Under the pieces are notes generated by a model. The model was not told the origin of the DNA. It saw only the letters and a program-made list of their open reading frames with translations, and ran no database searches. A DNA stretch of 64,000 nucleotides from Smittia aterrima (lineage: Eukaryota > Arthropoda > Insecta > Diptera > Chironomidae): the NCBI GenBank assembly GCA_033063855.1, contig CP093830.1:4650854-4714853 (forward strand), given 5' to 3'. Both the position numbers and the translations under genes were made by a program. Shown here one piece after another: positions 48,505 to 60,937 of this stretch (its first letter is position 1; every line of letters begins with the position of its first letter).

Positions 48505-51500
48505 ATGGATATCACGGACAACAACTTTAGAATCATGTCAGAGTATCTTGCGAATACTCTGAATCCAGATGTGAATGTGCGCAGACCTGGTAAGTGTTGA
48601 AATATTGAAATTTCACTTAGTCATGAAATCTAAAGCGTTTTGAATTTCGCAAATCGCAGCTGAACAGTTTTTGGAGAAAGTGGATCACAACAGGAACTTC
48701 CCTCAGCTTCTCTTGATGCTGATTGATAAAGACGAGATTGACATGACGATTCGCATTGCCGGAGCAATTGCTTTCAAAAACTACATCAAAAGAAATTGGG
48801 GAAGACCGGTCGAATTTCCAGATGAACCTGACAGAATTCACGAAACTGATCGCGAAGCGATTAAAAGAATGATCGTCCCATTGATGTTGAAGTCTCCGAT
48901 TGCAATCCAAAAGCAATTCAGTGACGCAATTCAAATCATCGGAAAATACGATTTCCCAAAGAAGTGGCCGCAACTTATCGACGAAATGATTGAGAAGTTC
49001 CAAACTGGAGATTTTCACATCATCAACGGAATTCTCAAGACTGCTCATTCGATCTTCAAACGTTATCGCTTCGAATTCAAGTCACAAGCTCTCTGGGAAG
49101 AAATCAAACTTGTGCTGGATAAATTCGCAAAGCCTTTGACAGACTTGTTGCTGGTGAGTTTATTTTTCCTATAAAACGATTGCGCAGTTACAATAAAATT
49201 CTTTTAGGCTACGATGAATCTCACAGTGACTCACGCAAACAACGAAGCAGCTTTGAAAGTAATCTACGGATCTCTTGAACTTATGTGCAAAGTCTTCAAT
49301 TCACTTAACTCTCAAGATTTGCCGGAATTCTTCGAAGACAACATGAAAACCTGGATGACAACATTCCATCAATTGCTTGTTACTGACGTTCCATGTTTGA
49401 AGACAAACGACGATGATGAACCTGGAATTCTCGAAATGCTTCGCTCTCAGATCTGCGACAACATTTCCCTTTACGCTCAGAAGTACGACGAAGAGTTCGC
49501 GCCATTTATGCAACAGTTTGTCACGGCTGTGTGGGAGCTTTTAGTAAACACTGGACAGCAACCAAAGTACGATGCACTCGTTACAAACGCTTTGCAGTTC
49601 CTCAGCACAGTTGCAGGTCGTCAGCAGTATCGTAATCTCTTTGAAGATCCGAACGTTCTTGCCAGCATTTGCGAAAAGGTTATTGTTCCAAACATGGATT
49701 TCAGAAGTGAGTTCAACTTTGATAACATTTGTACCAATTTAAATTAATTATCAATTTTTCTTTCAGACGCTGACGAAGAAATGTTTGAAGATAATCCTGA
49801 AGAGTACATCAGAAAAGATATTGAAGGGTCAGACATCGACACACGTCGTCGTGCAGTTTCTGATCTTGTTCGAACTTTGTCGACATCGTTCGAAGCAAAG
49901 ATCGTGGAACTTTTCAGTCAATATTTGACAATCTTGTTGCAACGATATAAAGCAGATCCAAAGAACAATTGGCGTAGCAAGGACACAGCGATCTATTTAG
50001 TGTCAACGCTCGCATCGAAAGGTGGAACACAGAAGCACGGAGTAACTCAAGCTTCACAATTGGTTCCATTACCTCAATTTTGTCAAAGCGATATTCTTCC
50101 TGAGTTGGAGCGTCATGACGTTAATGAGATGCCAGTACTAAAAGCTGATGCTCTGAAGTTCTTGATGACATTCCGAACGATGTTGGGACAGCAAGTCATT
50201 GGAACTATTCCTCAAGTTGTTCGTCATTTGCACTCGGATAGCTTTGTCGTTCACAGCTACGCAGCTTGCAATCTTGAGAAGATGTTGATCATGAAGGATG
50301 CTGCTGGCAATCCGTTGATTTCACAAGATGTTCTCGCTCCTTTCGGCGAACAAATCATCGCTGGACTCTTCACAGCTCTATCAAAACCGAACTCTGGAGA
50401 GAATGAATACGTCATGAAGGCGATTATGCGATCATTCAGCGCTCTCAATGAGCATACGATGCCTTTTATGGCGGTTGCTTTGCCGAAACTCACTGAAATT
50501 CTCATTCAAGTCGCCAAAAACCCATCGAAGCCTCATTTCAATCATTTCTTGTTTGAGACAATCGCTTTATGCATCAAGATTGTCTGCAAGATCGAGCCAA
50601 ACGCTGTGACATCTTTCGAGGAAGCTTTGTTCCCGCAGTTCCAGCATATTCTTCAATCAGACATCATGGAGTTTCTTCCTTACGTTTTTCAAATGCTCTC
50701 GTTGCTGATGGAGATTCGTCAGACAATCGGGTCAGTTCCCGATCCATATCTTGCTCTGTTCCCTTGCCTACTTAGTCCAATCTTGTGGGAGCGTCCAGGA
50801 AACATTACGCCATTGATTCGTCTACTCTGCACTTTCATCAAACAAGCATCACCACAGATTCAAGCTCAGGGCAAACTCATGGGAGTTCTCGGTGTTTTCC
50901 AAAAGATGATTGCATCAAAGTCGAATGATCATGAAGGATTCTACTTGTTACAAAATTTAATTTTATATTATCCACGAGCTGATCTTCAACAGAATATGGC
51001 TCAGATCTTTACATTGTTGTTCCAACGTTTGAGCTCGTCAAAGACAACAAAATACGTCAAAAGTTTGATCGTGTTCTTCAACTTCTATGCAGCTAAGATC
51101 GGAGGAAACGAGTTGATTCAACTGATTGATGGCATTCAAAACCAAATGTTTGGCATGGTTTGTCAACGAGTTTTCATCACGGACGTGAACAAAGTTTCCG
51201 GTGACATCGACCGCAAAATCGTGGCCATTGGAATGACGCGAATTCTCTGTGAATCGCAAACGATGATGCAACAATACTCTGCTCACTGGACTGGATTACT
51301 TCAAGCCTTGATCGAGTTATTCGAACTCCCTCCAGATGAGTCAAACATTGAAGGCGACAGCTTCATTGAGATTGAAGAAACTGCTGGGTATCAAGTTGCG
51401 TACTCACAATTAAATTTTGCTACTGGAAAACGTGACGATCCTTTCGCTGAGGTTCCAGATGGCAAACGATTCCTCATCGAACATTTAAGCAAAATGAATC

Positions 51501-51595
51501 AACCAGAAGTTAAAAGTTTCCTCGGTCAATTGACACATCAGCATCAAACAGCTTTGCAGAAATATGGAGCTCAATTTGGCGTTTCGTTGATTTAA
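48505..51595 (+). CDS. Cse1: Exportin-2 (CSE1/CAS), importin-alpha recycling receptor
   Basis: Exons 48505-48589, 48660-49153, 49208-49706 and 49767-51595 with introns of 70, 54 and 60 nt; 968 residues, close to the family's ~970. The N-terminus (NNFRIMSEYLANTLNPD, then AEQFLEKV) and the following importin-beta N-terminal motif (IRIAGAIAFKNYIKRNW) are diagnostic, and the C-terminal CSE1 block includes FPCLLSPILWERPGN and an ending GAQFGVSLI. All-HEAT-repeat karyopherin; in the nucleus it binds RanGTP and importin-alpha and returns importin-alpha to the cytoplasm. No truncation or frameshift is seen. Confidence 0.96.
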
Positions 51596-52122
51596 GTTTA
51601 CATTCTCTTGTTTGTTTCTTTCAAATTATTTCAATAAAGTTAACTTCACATCAACTGATTTTTTGAGTTTGTCGCTTCCTCCGAAGACATAAAACTAAAT
51701 CAAATTTCTTTTTGTATAAAACTTTTCTTTATTCGGAGCTTAAAAAAATCATAAGCAACATAAATTTAAAAAAATTAAAGTATTGAGAACCCAATTTGCA
51801 TAAATAATTATTTTCATGAAAACTTTCAAATGGTCTCGAAACGCTAAAGCCAGTCATTGAAAAATGCAATGCGTAAATCAATTGCATTTCGCTGCAAAAC
51901 TCATTTAAAAGCGATAAGATCAATGGAAAAGTCGTAATTTAAATCACCCACTGATAAGAAATGCAATAGACATCTACATATGAATAATATCTTCATCGTT
52001 TGTAAAAATATTATTGCTACGAGTGGTTAGTGGTTGCAGGAGCTATAAGTCTGAGAGCTGAGTAGGCGATAGGGTTTTGTGTACACCGTTCCCTAATTAA
52101 ATACAATTTGAAATCTAAAATA
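51596..52122. other. Convergent 3' region, CSE1 / PLCXD
   Basis: About 530 bp. AATAAA at about 51632-51637 is a good polyadenylation signal for CSE1. The rest is AT-rich with no supported gene. Confidence 0.55.
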
Positions 52123-53133
52123 TCAGTTTTCAGCATTCGTTGTTAACAACTTCATATTCAGATCGACAACAGTCTTACAAAAATTGTTTTGTTTAATATC
52201 AACGAAATCGGCCAGAAAAACATTTGATTTTGGTTTGTCTTCTGTGAACTTACCAGGCGTTTGCTCTTTTATCCAACTTATCATTTCTAAATCTACTTTC
52301 TTAGCGCACTTCTTTCGTAATGTGGAATAAAACCTTGGAAGTATAAATCGCACGTCTGGTGTCAACAAGCATTGCGTCACAAAGCCTTGATATTGAGTTC
52401 TTCTTGCTAAACTTTTTTCCAGATATTTTTTGAGTCTTGGAATATTTGTAGCTTGCGGCCAAGGTGTCGGAAATGAATATGAAGGGAAGAATTCTTCCGG
52501 TGAATAGTAATCATTTCGATAAATAATTATTAGCTGCTTCTTTTGAACAAACGCGTTGTTCAACGTCAAAAAGTTAAAACCTTCTTCCTTTCTTTCAAAA
52601 ATTTTCATGTTGAAAATGTTTTTGATGTTCGCTATCAGCTGATGATGCTTTTCCGAACTAACATCGTAAAAGTGTTGAAAGTCGAGGATCACAAACTCTT
52701 TCGGATGGTCATCCAGGAATTCGTTTAGTGCAAACAATGGTTCTTTTATCTTCTCAGCGAATAAGCCGTGAACGAAGTAAAAGTCTTCATCGGCAGCTCT
52801 CACGGCGACTCGACAATCAAAGTATCTGATGCCACAGTTTAGTTGCTCCCGGATGTTATACTTTTGGGTGATTGACCATCTTTTGATTACGCAAGGTGCA
52901 AAAGGATAAACTTTGAATAAAACCTCTTCAGCATCTGGACTTAGTTTAGATTTTCTATTGATTCCATAAGTAAAGCTGTCATGGGAACCTAAACAATTAA
53001 ATTTGTTAACTTTATTTCCTCAAAATTCTGCTTTTTACTCACCCGGAATTGCTAAATTAATGATTGAATATCTCTCTCTGATGGAGTCTGGTAAATTTGT
53101 CATCCAATATTCGAGTTCATCTGAAAAATTCAT
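52123..53133 (-). CDS. PI-PLC X domain-containing protein (PLCXD type)
   Basis: Exons 53043-53133 and 52123-52988 with a 54-nt intron (GTGAGT donor, TTTAG acceptor); 318 residues, the usual length of PLCXD proteins, which consist of little more than one X domain. The first catalytic histidine is in IPGSHDSFTYG (His33) and the second in FYFVHGL (His104); NCGIRYFDCRV precedes it and EFVILDFQHFYD follows, as in the TIM-barrel X domain. No signal peptide, Y domain, C2 or PH domain. PLCXD proteins are intracellular putative phosphoinositide phospholipases with poorly defined physiological roles. The divergent neighbour is the Mahogunin gene. Confidence 0.92.
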
Positions 53134-53478
53134 TTTTCACCTTGAAAATAATAACAAAAACTTTATGAAAAGAGAGACCGATTATTGTTGTTAGTGAATC
53201 GTTGCTCAGGTTAGCAAAGTCATTTCTTTAAAAATTCTGGAAATAGAAAGAATTTCTAAATACTTTGAAAGAGTGTTTTAAAGTTTATATTAAAGGAAAT
53301 CTTTACATTATAAAACATTTCTGTAAAACTTCTTAATTAGCGAGAAATCTTCATTTTAATAAGTATCGATTTAACTGAAATATTTGAATCTGATTCCGTT
53401 TCGAAAATTGCGAAAATTGTGCTCAGTTTTTTTGAGCAACAACCCCAAGATACGAATATTTTTAAAAATCAGTGAAAT
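53134..53478. promoter_or_regulatory. Divergent promoter region, PLCXD / Mahogunin
   Basis: 345 bp separating divergent start codons; AT-rich, no recognised TATA box or initiator at fixed spacing. Confidence 0.5.
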
Positions 53479-55571
53479 ATGGGGAACCTGATAAGTCGAT
53501 TAAATAATCAATTAAACAACAATACAGTGGAGGAGACGGAGACAACAAACAATTACAAGTTTCCTCCAAAATCAGGTGAATTTCTGAGATTTCCTTTGTT
53601 TTCATTTTGACTTACGAATCAAAATAAAATTTCAGGCAATTTCTTTTCTTCAACCTTTATCATGGGAGGAGAACGGTTCGATCAAACAGTTCCCGAGTCG
53701 TATTTGTTCGGAGAGAACACTGACCTCAATTGGCTGGGCTCGAAGCCTATCTCAGTGAGTCATAAAAAAATTTAATCAAGATTTTTTCAAGTGTTTGTAT
53801 TTACGGGTCGATCTCCTTTCAGTTTCCTTATTCGCCACCAAGATCCAGTTCTGAACCAACAAAAACATTGAAAAGTCTCGTTAACATTCGAAAAGAGTCG
53901 GTGAAGTTTGTCAAAACAGATTCAGAGGATAAAGGCTACAACATCGAGTTTGTTTTCGACGCTGACTTCAAATGTGCAATAAAAATATATTACTTCTGCA
54001 CCGAAGAGATTACAACAAATCACATCACATATTTGCCACGCGACTCTGCAACAACCTCTGATACGTTTTATTATCAGAAAGGCCCAAGTCAAGTTTTTTC
54101 TCAACCCACACACATTTTCTCACCAAGCAAACATGCCGATGAAGATTTACAGTACAACATCGAGAAGGATGTCTATCCTGTTGTGATTCATTGCGTAATC
54201 GATGACGGCGGTGACGGCTTGACTCACTCTCATTCTACAATCTGTGTCGTTGATCATCACACAGCTGACGGCGATTATCATTTAAGGGCAATGAAGCAGA
54301 AGATTTTCGTCGACGGGCTTTGCTACTTGCTGCAAGAAATTTACGGAATTGAAAACAAAAATCTCACACGACCGACGACTGACGATGACGAAGACAATGG
54401 ATCTGAATGTGTGATTTGTATCTGTGAGCCAAGGGACACTCTGATTCTTCCATGTAGACATCTCTGCTTGTGTAATAGCTGCGCAGATTCATTGCGTTAT
54501 CAAGCTAACAATTGCCCGATTTGTCGAGCTCCTTTCCGAGCTTTGCTCCAAATACGAGCAGTTCAGAAGTCAAGCACTCCGATCATCAACCCACAAGACA
54601 GTACTGAAAACATTCCAATCGGCTACATGCCCATTCCATTGATCGAAGCACTTAATGGCCCAGGCTTTAAACGAAACAGCATTGACCGTAAGGATCTCCT
54701 CCAAGCAATTGATGGACACAATAAGGAAAGTGAAAACAAGACCAGTCCAGCAAACTCTTTGAAGAGAAATTCTAAAGAAAAGATAAATAGTTCAACAGAG
54801 CAATTCAGGATGTCAGTGCTGTTGTCGAACGAAGAGAATTCGGATTTATTAAATAAACGTTCCCCGACAGCCTCCAGAGCAGCTAGCAACAAGGAAAAGA
54901 AAAGCATTTCCAGAAGCTCGTCAAATCGAGATAGAGATTGTGTCAAGTACATCAACGAGAAAAGCGCGAGCAATGTAAGAGTTGACTTGTCGTTCATTGA
55001 AATGAAATATTTTAAAGTATTTCTGTTTACAGGACTTGGACGATGACAGCGAAGCTGAAAAACTTTCTCCTCTGCTGGTAACTGATGAGAGATCACCAGA
55101 AAATAAATCAAGAATGAAAGAATCTGAAGATTCTGTTGATGACACGGATGATGTAAGAAAGAAGAAAAGTTTAAAACAATCGATAACTAAATTAAAATTT
55201 TCTTTTCAAGGACAAGGCAACTATGGAAGAAATTGAGACAAAAGCTGATGATTCTGACTATTACACTCCTGAAGACCCTCACACGACGATACTGAGTCCT
55301 GTAAAGTCTCCATCAGGAACAATTGAAAAAGTGAGTTGTGAAATTTATATCAAAAACTTAAATTCTAAAGGTTTTGAAATTTTAGAAAGACATTGTGACA
55401 CCATTAGCTGCTATCAAAGACACTGAGCTGCCGGACAGTCCGATCTCAGGCAACTCCCAAGTTTCGTCAAGAAGTGGCGAGAGCTACAGCTCTAGCTCAT
55501 CGACGAGACAACTTTTATCTTCAATTCCTGCTGATTCCAGTAAGACCAACGAAGGTCAAAGCAAAAACTAA
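53479..55571 (+). CDS. Mgrn1: Mahogunin RING finger E3 ubiquitin ligase (MGRN1)
   Basis: Six coding exons: 53479-53575, 53636-53754, 53823-54974, 55033-55152, 55211-55330 and 55386-55571, all GT-AG and in phase; 597 residues. The N-terminus MGNLISR has Gly2 for N-myristoylation. The family N-terminal region is visible as NFFSSTFIMGGERFDQTVPE, LFGENTDLNWLGSKP and LKSLVNIRKESV. The RING finger starts at Cys268 (CVICICEPRDTLILPCRHLC, then CNSCADSLRYQANNCPICR) and is followed by FRALLQIRA. The C-terminal third is Ser/Glu/Asp-rich and disordered, encoded by three short exons. MGRN1 ubiquitinates endosomal (TSG101) and receptor-trafficking substrates at membranes. Exons 4 and 5 are both exactly 120 nt. 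Confidence 0.95.
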
Positions 55572-56790
55572 AATCTCTTCAATTCATAAAATGAATGAGA
55601 GCAGATGTTCAATGCGAACATTTTAAAGGAATCTTGCATTTTAGATAAGAAGAAACAACATTTATTGTGATTTCCATCGAAACTATCCACGGAGACGAAA
55701 AAGTTGACTCAAATATCTTCTTAAACGGAGCATTGCAATTTTATTCATTTTCTTTAAATATTTCTTGCGACATTGCACGAACTTAATCGTAAAAAATAAA
55801 ACAAAAAGTTGACAACAAAAACATAAAAGTGTTTTTTTTAGAGAAGAAAAACTTGAAAATCTCTAAATGGTTTTGATATTTCTGTTCGTATTTGGTTATC
55901 GATTAATATTTTATTGGAGGAAAATGAAAATGTTAACTCGATAAAGTTCTTTTCATTAGTGAGGAAACAAATCAAAATACTTTCAAACATTTGACCTAGA
56001 AGAGCAAGCTAAGTAAACTGACGCTAATAGCATCATTAACATTGATGAGTGACATAACTTTGAGATAATCGCCGATTAAAATAATTAAGATATCCGAACT
56101 ATCGCTAACGCTTTAACATTTCATGAAATCGTCGATATATTAAGTTATGCTTGTCTTAATTTTGTGACAATTATGATTACTTTATCTTCACTCCGTTAGT
56201 TATATTTTAGCAATTCTTTATACAATGTCGAATGATAACATCTATGAAGTAAATTTATTTTAACCACAAAGGCTTATTATCGTCAATGATTAGATTCAAC
56301 AATACACTAATGAAAATATTTAACCGAATTTTCAATGCAACTAATCCCATAACAAGAATTTCTAAAGTGTCTGATTGCATTATTATCTACTTTACAATAA
56401 TCTTTGTTAGTCATAAGTTTTTCCTTATTTTTTTCTCAACTAGACTTCAATCATCGATCGCACATCGCGAACTTCGATTCATCCAAAATATTTATACGTA
56501 AGTTTGATTTCTCTTAAATACTTTTACTGTGTTTAAGTCCAGAATCTGTTTCACGAATACTTTATCGGCTACGATTCATATGATGCTTACATGTTTCCTG
56601 ATGATGAATGCGATGCGTGAAATATAAAGCGAAAATTTTGTTTTTAAAGTGAAATGAGAACTAAGGAAATTTAAATAGAAGACTACAAACAGATAATAAA
56701 TTTCGTTTATTAAACAATTGTTTATCACATAAGAACATAAAGGCAAAATTATAATGAAACTAAATAATGAAGTTTGATATTGCGAGTTAA
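55572..56790. other. Convergent intergenic region, Mahogunin / Dap160
   Basis: About 1.2 kb. AATAAA at about 55795-55800 can terminate the Mahogunin transcript. Open frames here (the longest about 71 codons at 56286-56501) have no domain and no splice partners. No DH, PH or C2 coding sequence that would extend intersectin was found. Confidence 0.55.
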
Positions 56791-59700
56791 TCATGGCTTT
56801 TTACCTGAAGATACGAATGTTCGAACGTAGTTACTGGGAAAGAGTCCCGTGATGCCGTTGAGTTCACCTCGCCACCAGTCTGGCTCGTCGCGAGATAAAA
56901 CACTAATAATATCGTCAGGTTCGAAGCTAAGCTCATCATCATTGAGTGCCTTGTAAGGGTACATCGCTTGAACTTTGTCTAAGGATGAATTAAAAATTGT
57001 ATTTTGATGATTTTGTTATTAAAACAAAATTTCTTACCGATGACAGTTTCGTGAAGGTTGATTTTGCTTGATGAAAGTGGAGTTGTTCGCCCACTCATTC
57101 TGCCGCCAGCAAGAATCTTAACATAGGTCGCAGGGAACCATCCGTGTTGACGTCTACGTCCTTTGGTTTGAAGTTCACCTTCCCACCAGCCCGAATCTGT
57201 TTTCTTTCTGATCATGATGAGTTGACCTTTCTGTAGAGAAAGTTGTTCGCTGCTTGTTGCTTCGTAAGGAGCAATAACAGTCGCAACTTCTCCTTTCTTT
57301 GCACGAAGACTCTGTTGAATGATAAAATATTTAAATCGATGGAATTAAATGATTGCCTTGAGACTTACAGCTGACGCCGTCATTCCTCTGAACTCTTGCA
57401 TGCTTTCTTCATTGTTGACATTTGTCACATTTGACATGTTGATTTCCGACACTTCAGAGTCAGCATCCGCTTGATTGCGAGCTTCTTCCGCTGACATTTC
57501 ATTAATATTCATGCTGTTAAAGTTATTTGTGACTGGAGATATTGCGTTCGGGACAGCAGTTGCTGCTTCGAGTTGAACGTAGTTTGCAGGGAAGATTCCT
57601 GTTCGGTTTCCGATTACTCCCGTCCACCAATCTCCGTCCTTCTTTACAACAAGAACTTCTTCGCCAGCTTCAAAGACCAAATCACCAGCTTCGGCAGATT
57701 GATATGGATAGCATGCAATGTATTTCTCGCCATCGGTTCCGTTGTAAGTTGGTTCTGGAGCGACTTCTTCTGGAATTTCTCTGTTGAAAGATAAAAATTG
57801 TCAGAAACTAACGGAATTTAAAAAACAAACTTCTCTTACTCTGCTTGGGCAACTGGTTCAGGCAAACGATCTCCTTCGTTGATTTTCTCAACGTAGGTAT
57901 CTGGAAACCATCCAGTGTGTCCATTAATTTCTCCTGCAAGCCAACCAGCTTCTCCAGTTTGCTCGTAAGGAACCTAAATTTGATTTTGATGTTTAAAAAT
58001 TCTAATTTAAAAAATTTTAAGTTTAACTTACCATAACGATATCGCCAGGCTGGAATGATATTTCGTCATTGTTTCTAGCTGAGAATTCGTAAACAGCTCG
58101 ATAAGTCATGTAACCAGGAGGAGCTTTCTCAATAACGACTTCAGGTTCAGGCTCAGATGACCAAGTATTAGTTTCTGCTGCGGCTGCTGCTGGCCACGCT
58201 GATGATGTTGAGAATGAGTCGTTCTTGCGATTGTTCTTCAGCTCCAGAACCTTCAAGAAAGTTATTTTAAGATTTTTAATTGAATAACAGAACTATTTGA
58301 ACGAACCTGTATCCGGACGACATCGTATTCGCTATAAAGCTGTTCACAGTTTGTAATCAGCTCAGTCAGTTCGCTACGAACTTCACTCTTCTGCTCTTGA
58401 TGAGCATTAACGTCAGTAGATTTTTCTTCGATTTCTGACTTCAGATTCTCGACTTTGTCTTGCAGTTGCTTGATAATAATCTACGAGAATTAAAGTTGAA
58501 ATTATTTCCTTTTTAAAAGAATCTTTAACAAACCTGTTTGTGTGTAAACATTGCTTGATCATCAGCGGCCGAGTTCACCTTTGCTTTCGAATCCATTCGA
58601 ATTTTTTCTTGACTCAACTGAACGAGTTTCGCATTTTGCTCCTTAATCTTAGCTTTAAACTGAGCCTGTTCGCTCATGCATGTGTCCCTTGTCGTTCTCA
58701 TACCGTCGATGACAGTTTTGACTTCGGTTACCGCCACTCGAGTGTCGCAAATCTTCTGTGACAACTCTTTGACTTTAGTACTGAATCCTTCTAATTCGAT
58801 GGTCAATGTTTGGTTCTTTCCTTTTAATTTTAAAAGACGATCTTGTTCCTTTTGTCGTTCTTGCTCCATTTCTTGAAGCTTTTGAGCTTCCCATTCAAGC
58901 TGTCGCTGCTTTTCCATTTCTTTTCTAGCTTGTTCTTTCTTTTCTAGTTCGCGTTTTCTTTGATCTTCCCTTTCAAGTTCAAGTTCTTGTTGCCGCTGTC
59001 GTTCACGTTCAATTTCTTGTTGCTTTTTCATTTCGGCTTCGATTCGTGCCTTTTCTCTCTTTTCATTTTCTTCTCGTTCTTTCCTCTCGCGTTCTTCTTG
59101 TTCCTTTCTTTGCATATCCGCCAATGCTTTACGCCTTCGCTCTAGCTCAGCTTGACCCTTATCATAATTTTCCTTTCGTTTGTCTTCAAAGGAACCGTTT
59201 GGATCAAAATCTCCATGATTCGAGACAGCACCTTGAGATGAAACTGAACCATGACGAGAGTTAACAACGGAGCCATGTCTCGATGCAACTTTCCGGAATG
59301 AAGGTGGAATAAGATCTGCTGGTAATTCCGCTGGAATTGATTTTCCCGTTGAATACATCTCGCAGAGGTACAGAGCTAACACGAACTCTTCACATCCTAA
59401 CTTTCCGTCAGCATCTCGATCTGAGAGCGACCAAATCTGTGCAAGAATTTGCTGTGGAACTTTTGTTTGCATCAAAATTCCTCGAGCTTGTGTTCCAGTC
59501 AAAAAGCCGCTTCGAGTTTTATCGGTGACATTAAAAAGTTGAGTATACTTCAGCTTGGATGACTGTGGAACTGACCATTCAGCAGTTCTAAAATAATTAA
59601 AAATTAAAGAACGATTCTTAAATCAAATGTTATTCAACTTACGGTGATTCAGGAACTGCTGGTGCTTTTTCAGAGAAAGACATCGAACGACTAGCATGGC

Positions 59701-60537
59701 CACTTTGTGGAGGTGTTGGGGTGGGAGCAGCAGGAATAGGTCCTGTTGGAACTACTGCTGGTTGCGCTTGAACAAGTGATTCAAGAAGAGGTGCACTGTT
59801 GAATTGATCAATCGAAGAAACTGGTGCAGCTTGTGGGATCATTTGTGTTGGAGGAATCATCGCTTGAGGTTGTGGAACCATTTGCTGAGGTTGAACCATC
59901 ATCATTGGCTGAGCTTGTGTCATCATTTGTTGTTGAGCCATCATGTCTGGTGGAATGTATTGTTGAGTCATTGGAATCATTTGTGGTGCTTGAGCCATCA
60001 TTGGCTGAATAACTGGTTGAACAGGCATCGGTTGTTGATATTGTTGCTGATGCTGAGTAACTACAGCGGTTGGAACACTCGCAACTGGCATTGTCATAGG
60101 TACAACTTGCGGCATAAACTGTTTATATCCCTCCACTGGAGACATTGCTCCCGTTGGAGTTCTGATAGGCGTTCCGATATGCTTAAGCGAAGCGATAAGC
60201 GTAGGAGGCAAGAGCTTAGGTATCTCAACATTCCTTAACTTGCAACTGATGAGCTTACAAGCGATGCTGAATTCTATCAAGTCCATTTTACCATCAGCAT
60301 CTGTATCCGCAAGTGCCCTGTGTCCAAAAATAGATTTGAGGAAATACTTTTGATAAGAGAAATTCCTATTACTCACCAAATTTGCCCAAGTAAAAGAGGC
60401 GATAATCCGGATTTCAAAAGGAAACCTTTGGCTTGTGCTCCAGTTACAATTCCATTGATTGGACCAAGTGCATTGAATTGAGTCTCAAAGCGAAGCTTTT
60501 CTTTTGCTGTCACAACAAATGGATCGAGGGCATTCAT
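56791..60537 (-). CDS. Dap160: Intersectin / Dap160 endocytic scaffold
   Basis: Nine coding exons in transcript order: 60377-60537, 59643-60317, 58534-59587, 58307-58480, 58032-58250, 57840-57973, 57369-57780, 57038-57311 and 56791-56978; phases match throughout and give 1096 residues. Two EH domains carry EF-hand loops ([26 protein letters not shown]) separated by a Met/Gln/Pro-rich linker. A Glu/Arg/Gln-rich coiled coil (about 400-700) ends near ELKNNRK. Four SH3 domains follow at about 739-790, 826-878, 949-1012 and 1036-1092, each with an ALYDY-type start and a WFP/IFP/LFPxxYV end. Intersectins link clathrin-coated pits to dynamin, Eps15/epsin and actin regulators; in flies the protein acts at synaptic periactive zones. 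This is the short form. Confidence 0.95.
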
Positions 60538-60937
60538 GATTTTTCACTTTTCAATCCCAAAGATTCACAAATTTCACAAAATTTAGATTAAACAAAGAAT
60601 ATTGAGGTTCTCTCGACTTTCCTCGAGTCCCCGATGACCAATCTTTTCACTGCAACTAATTTGAATCGTTCTTAACGCAGGATAGTGAGTTAACTTGAAA
60701 TGTTTTTTCCTCACACAATTTTGTTATCGATTTTCAAGAATTTGTGGTGAGGAGTGAATGGTGAAGAAAAAAAAATCGTTCGAGTTGCCTTCGTTGTTAG
60801 ATTAGATGGCGTTAGTGCCTCGCACACGCGTTGGTTTAAAATCTCACTTATTGATTTATGAATTGGAATATTTTATGGTAAGAATTTAAATGTTTTCTCA
60901 TAAATTGATACAGTTTCTGCAATTGCTTTTCATTATT
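60538..60937 (-). promoter_or_regulatory. Dap160 5' region and coatomer beta' 3' end
   Basis: 400 bp separating tandem minus-strand genes. It must contain the beta'COP polyadenylation site and the Dap160 promoter. No TATA box was recognised. Confidence 0.5.

Noticed and set aside
56286..56501. 71-codon open frame in the Mahogunin/Dap160 gap
   Set aside because: Low-complexity hydrophobic composition in AT-rich DNA with no domain or splice context.
56791..56830. Possible alternative donor before the Dap160 stop leading to a long isoform
   Set aside because: A GTAAAA sequence exists there, but no DH, PH or C2 coding sequence was found in the following 1.2 kb before the Mahogunin gene.
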